In this document: piece after piece, positions 5,869 to 6,131 of the stretch
Layout of the letters: each line of letters opens with the position of its first letter
How positions within the stretch are numbered: the first letter of the stretch is position 1
Source of the DNA: a gamma proteobacterium symbiont of Lucinoma myriamae
GTDB lineage: Bacteria > Pseudomonadota > Gammaproteobacteria > GRL18
Length of the DNA: 6,131 bases
Reading direction: 5' to 3'
Assembly (NCBI GenBank): GCA_025655635.1
Contig: JAHXIM010000323.1
Span: 1-6,131 of the forward strand
Translations under genes and position numbers: made by a program
The notes under the pieces: generated by a model
What the model saw: only the letters and a program-made list of their open reading frames with translations
Databases searched by the model: none
Told to the model about the DNA's origin: nothing

Positions 5869-6131
5869 AAGCGGCTTAAAGTTAATCCATTTTCTACAGA
5901 AGATTTCTTGCTAAAATCTAATCAGGCAAGTAATTCGTTTCTATGACTCATCTATAATATTAAAAAAATTTAAATACAGTATACAATATGTGGTTAAAGC
6001 GTCTGTTTTTAAAGTCTTTTTATAAAGATAATAACTAAAAAACCATCAGTGTTCCCCTTTTAACTCAACCTCGGAACTAATCGGTTCATGAGAGCACTCA
6101 TAAGGTTCGCCAAAGACTTACCTGTCATAAT
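5869..6131 (-). promoter_or_regulatory. Upstream region of gpmI, probable leader and promoter
   Basis: No complete gene is visible in this 263-base stretch. The part at about 5941-6050 is strongly AT-rich. On the minus strand it includes TATACT-like (near 5978), TATTAT/TATAGA-like (near 5955) and TATAAA-like (near 6022) -10 candidates, but I find no good -35 box at proper spacing for any of them. A promoter for gpmI-envC is expected here because gpmI begins the cluster. Near 5901-5930 two small overlapping inverted repeats could form alternative hairpins in the leader RNA. At the window edge, a minus-strand frame is open from 6131 to a TAA at 6060-6062 and a plus-strand frame is open from an ATG at 6088-6090; neither resembles a protein I know. 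Confidence 0.35.

Noticed and set aside
3065..6056. Inward-facing 9-base inverted repeat (GGGAACACT at 3065-3073, its complement at 6048-6056) flanking gpmI-envC as mobile-element ends
   Set aside because: A match of this length is expected by chance between two regions of this size, there is no transposase or target duplication, and the enclosed genes are conserved housekeeping genes in ancestral order.

Overview
The window looks like chromosomal DNA of an AT-rich gammaproteobacterium. The protein content and order (gpmI, envC, then a YibQ-type deacetylase) match the E. coli gpmM-envC-yibQ cluster. The S41 protease between envC and yibQ matches the arrangement I recall from Pseudomonas and relatives. 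The species cannot be named from this sequence.

All recognisable genes lie on the minus strand, so transcription runs from high to low coordinates. From about 5868 downward they are: gpmI (cofactor-independent phosphoglycerate mutase, complete, all metal and substrate residues present); envC (periplasmic coiled-coil protein with a degenerate LytM domain, an activator of cell-division amidases), overlapping the end of gpmI; a roughly 300-base AT-rich gap with possible promoter elements and a 14-base palindrome; ctpA (secreted PDZ-S41 serine protease with an unusually charged C-terminal tail); yibQ (secreted divergent polysaccharide deacetylase family), whose ATG shares one base with the ctpA stop codon; and, 27 bases further on, a broken DJ-1/PfpI (YajL-like) gene. 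Bases 5869-6131 hold the gpmI leader and perhaps the edge of another gene. Bases 1-73 hold nothing I can identify.

Functionally this is a glycolytic enzyme followed by an envelope and peptidoglycan set: EnvC switches on septal amidases, CtpA-type proteases in relatives degrade peptidoglycan hydrolases, and YibQ-type proteins resemble polysaccharide deacetylases. The layout suggests two transcription units, gpmI-envC and ctpA-yibQ-(DJ-1), though read-through is possible because no convincing terminator separates them.

The most unusual spot is the DJ-1 gene. Its frame breaks at a seven-A run that is also a perfect -1 slippery heptamer (A AAA AAA), followed after nine bases by a foldable two-part stem. 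A -1 shift there restores the family sequence, including the catalytic cysteine motif. However, the restored frame stops early and lacks the family's C-terminal part, so gene decay is the simplest explanation. No wholly new system is evident; the rest is a well-known conserved cluster.
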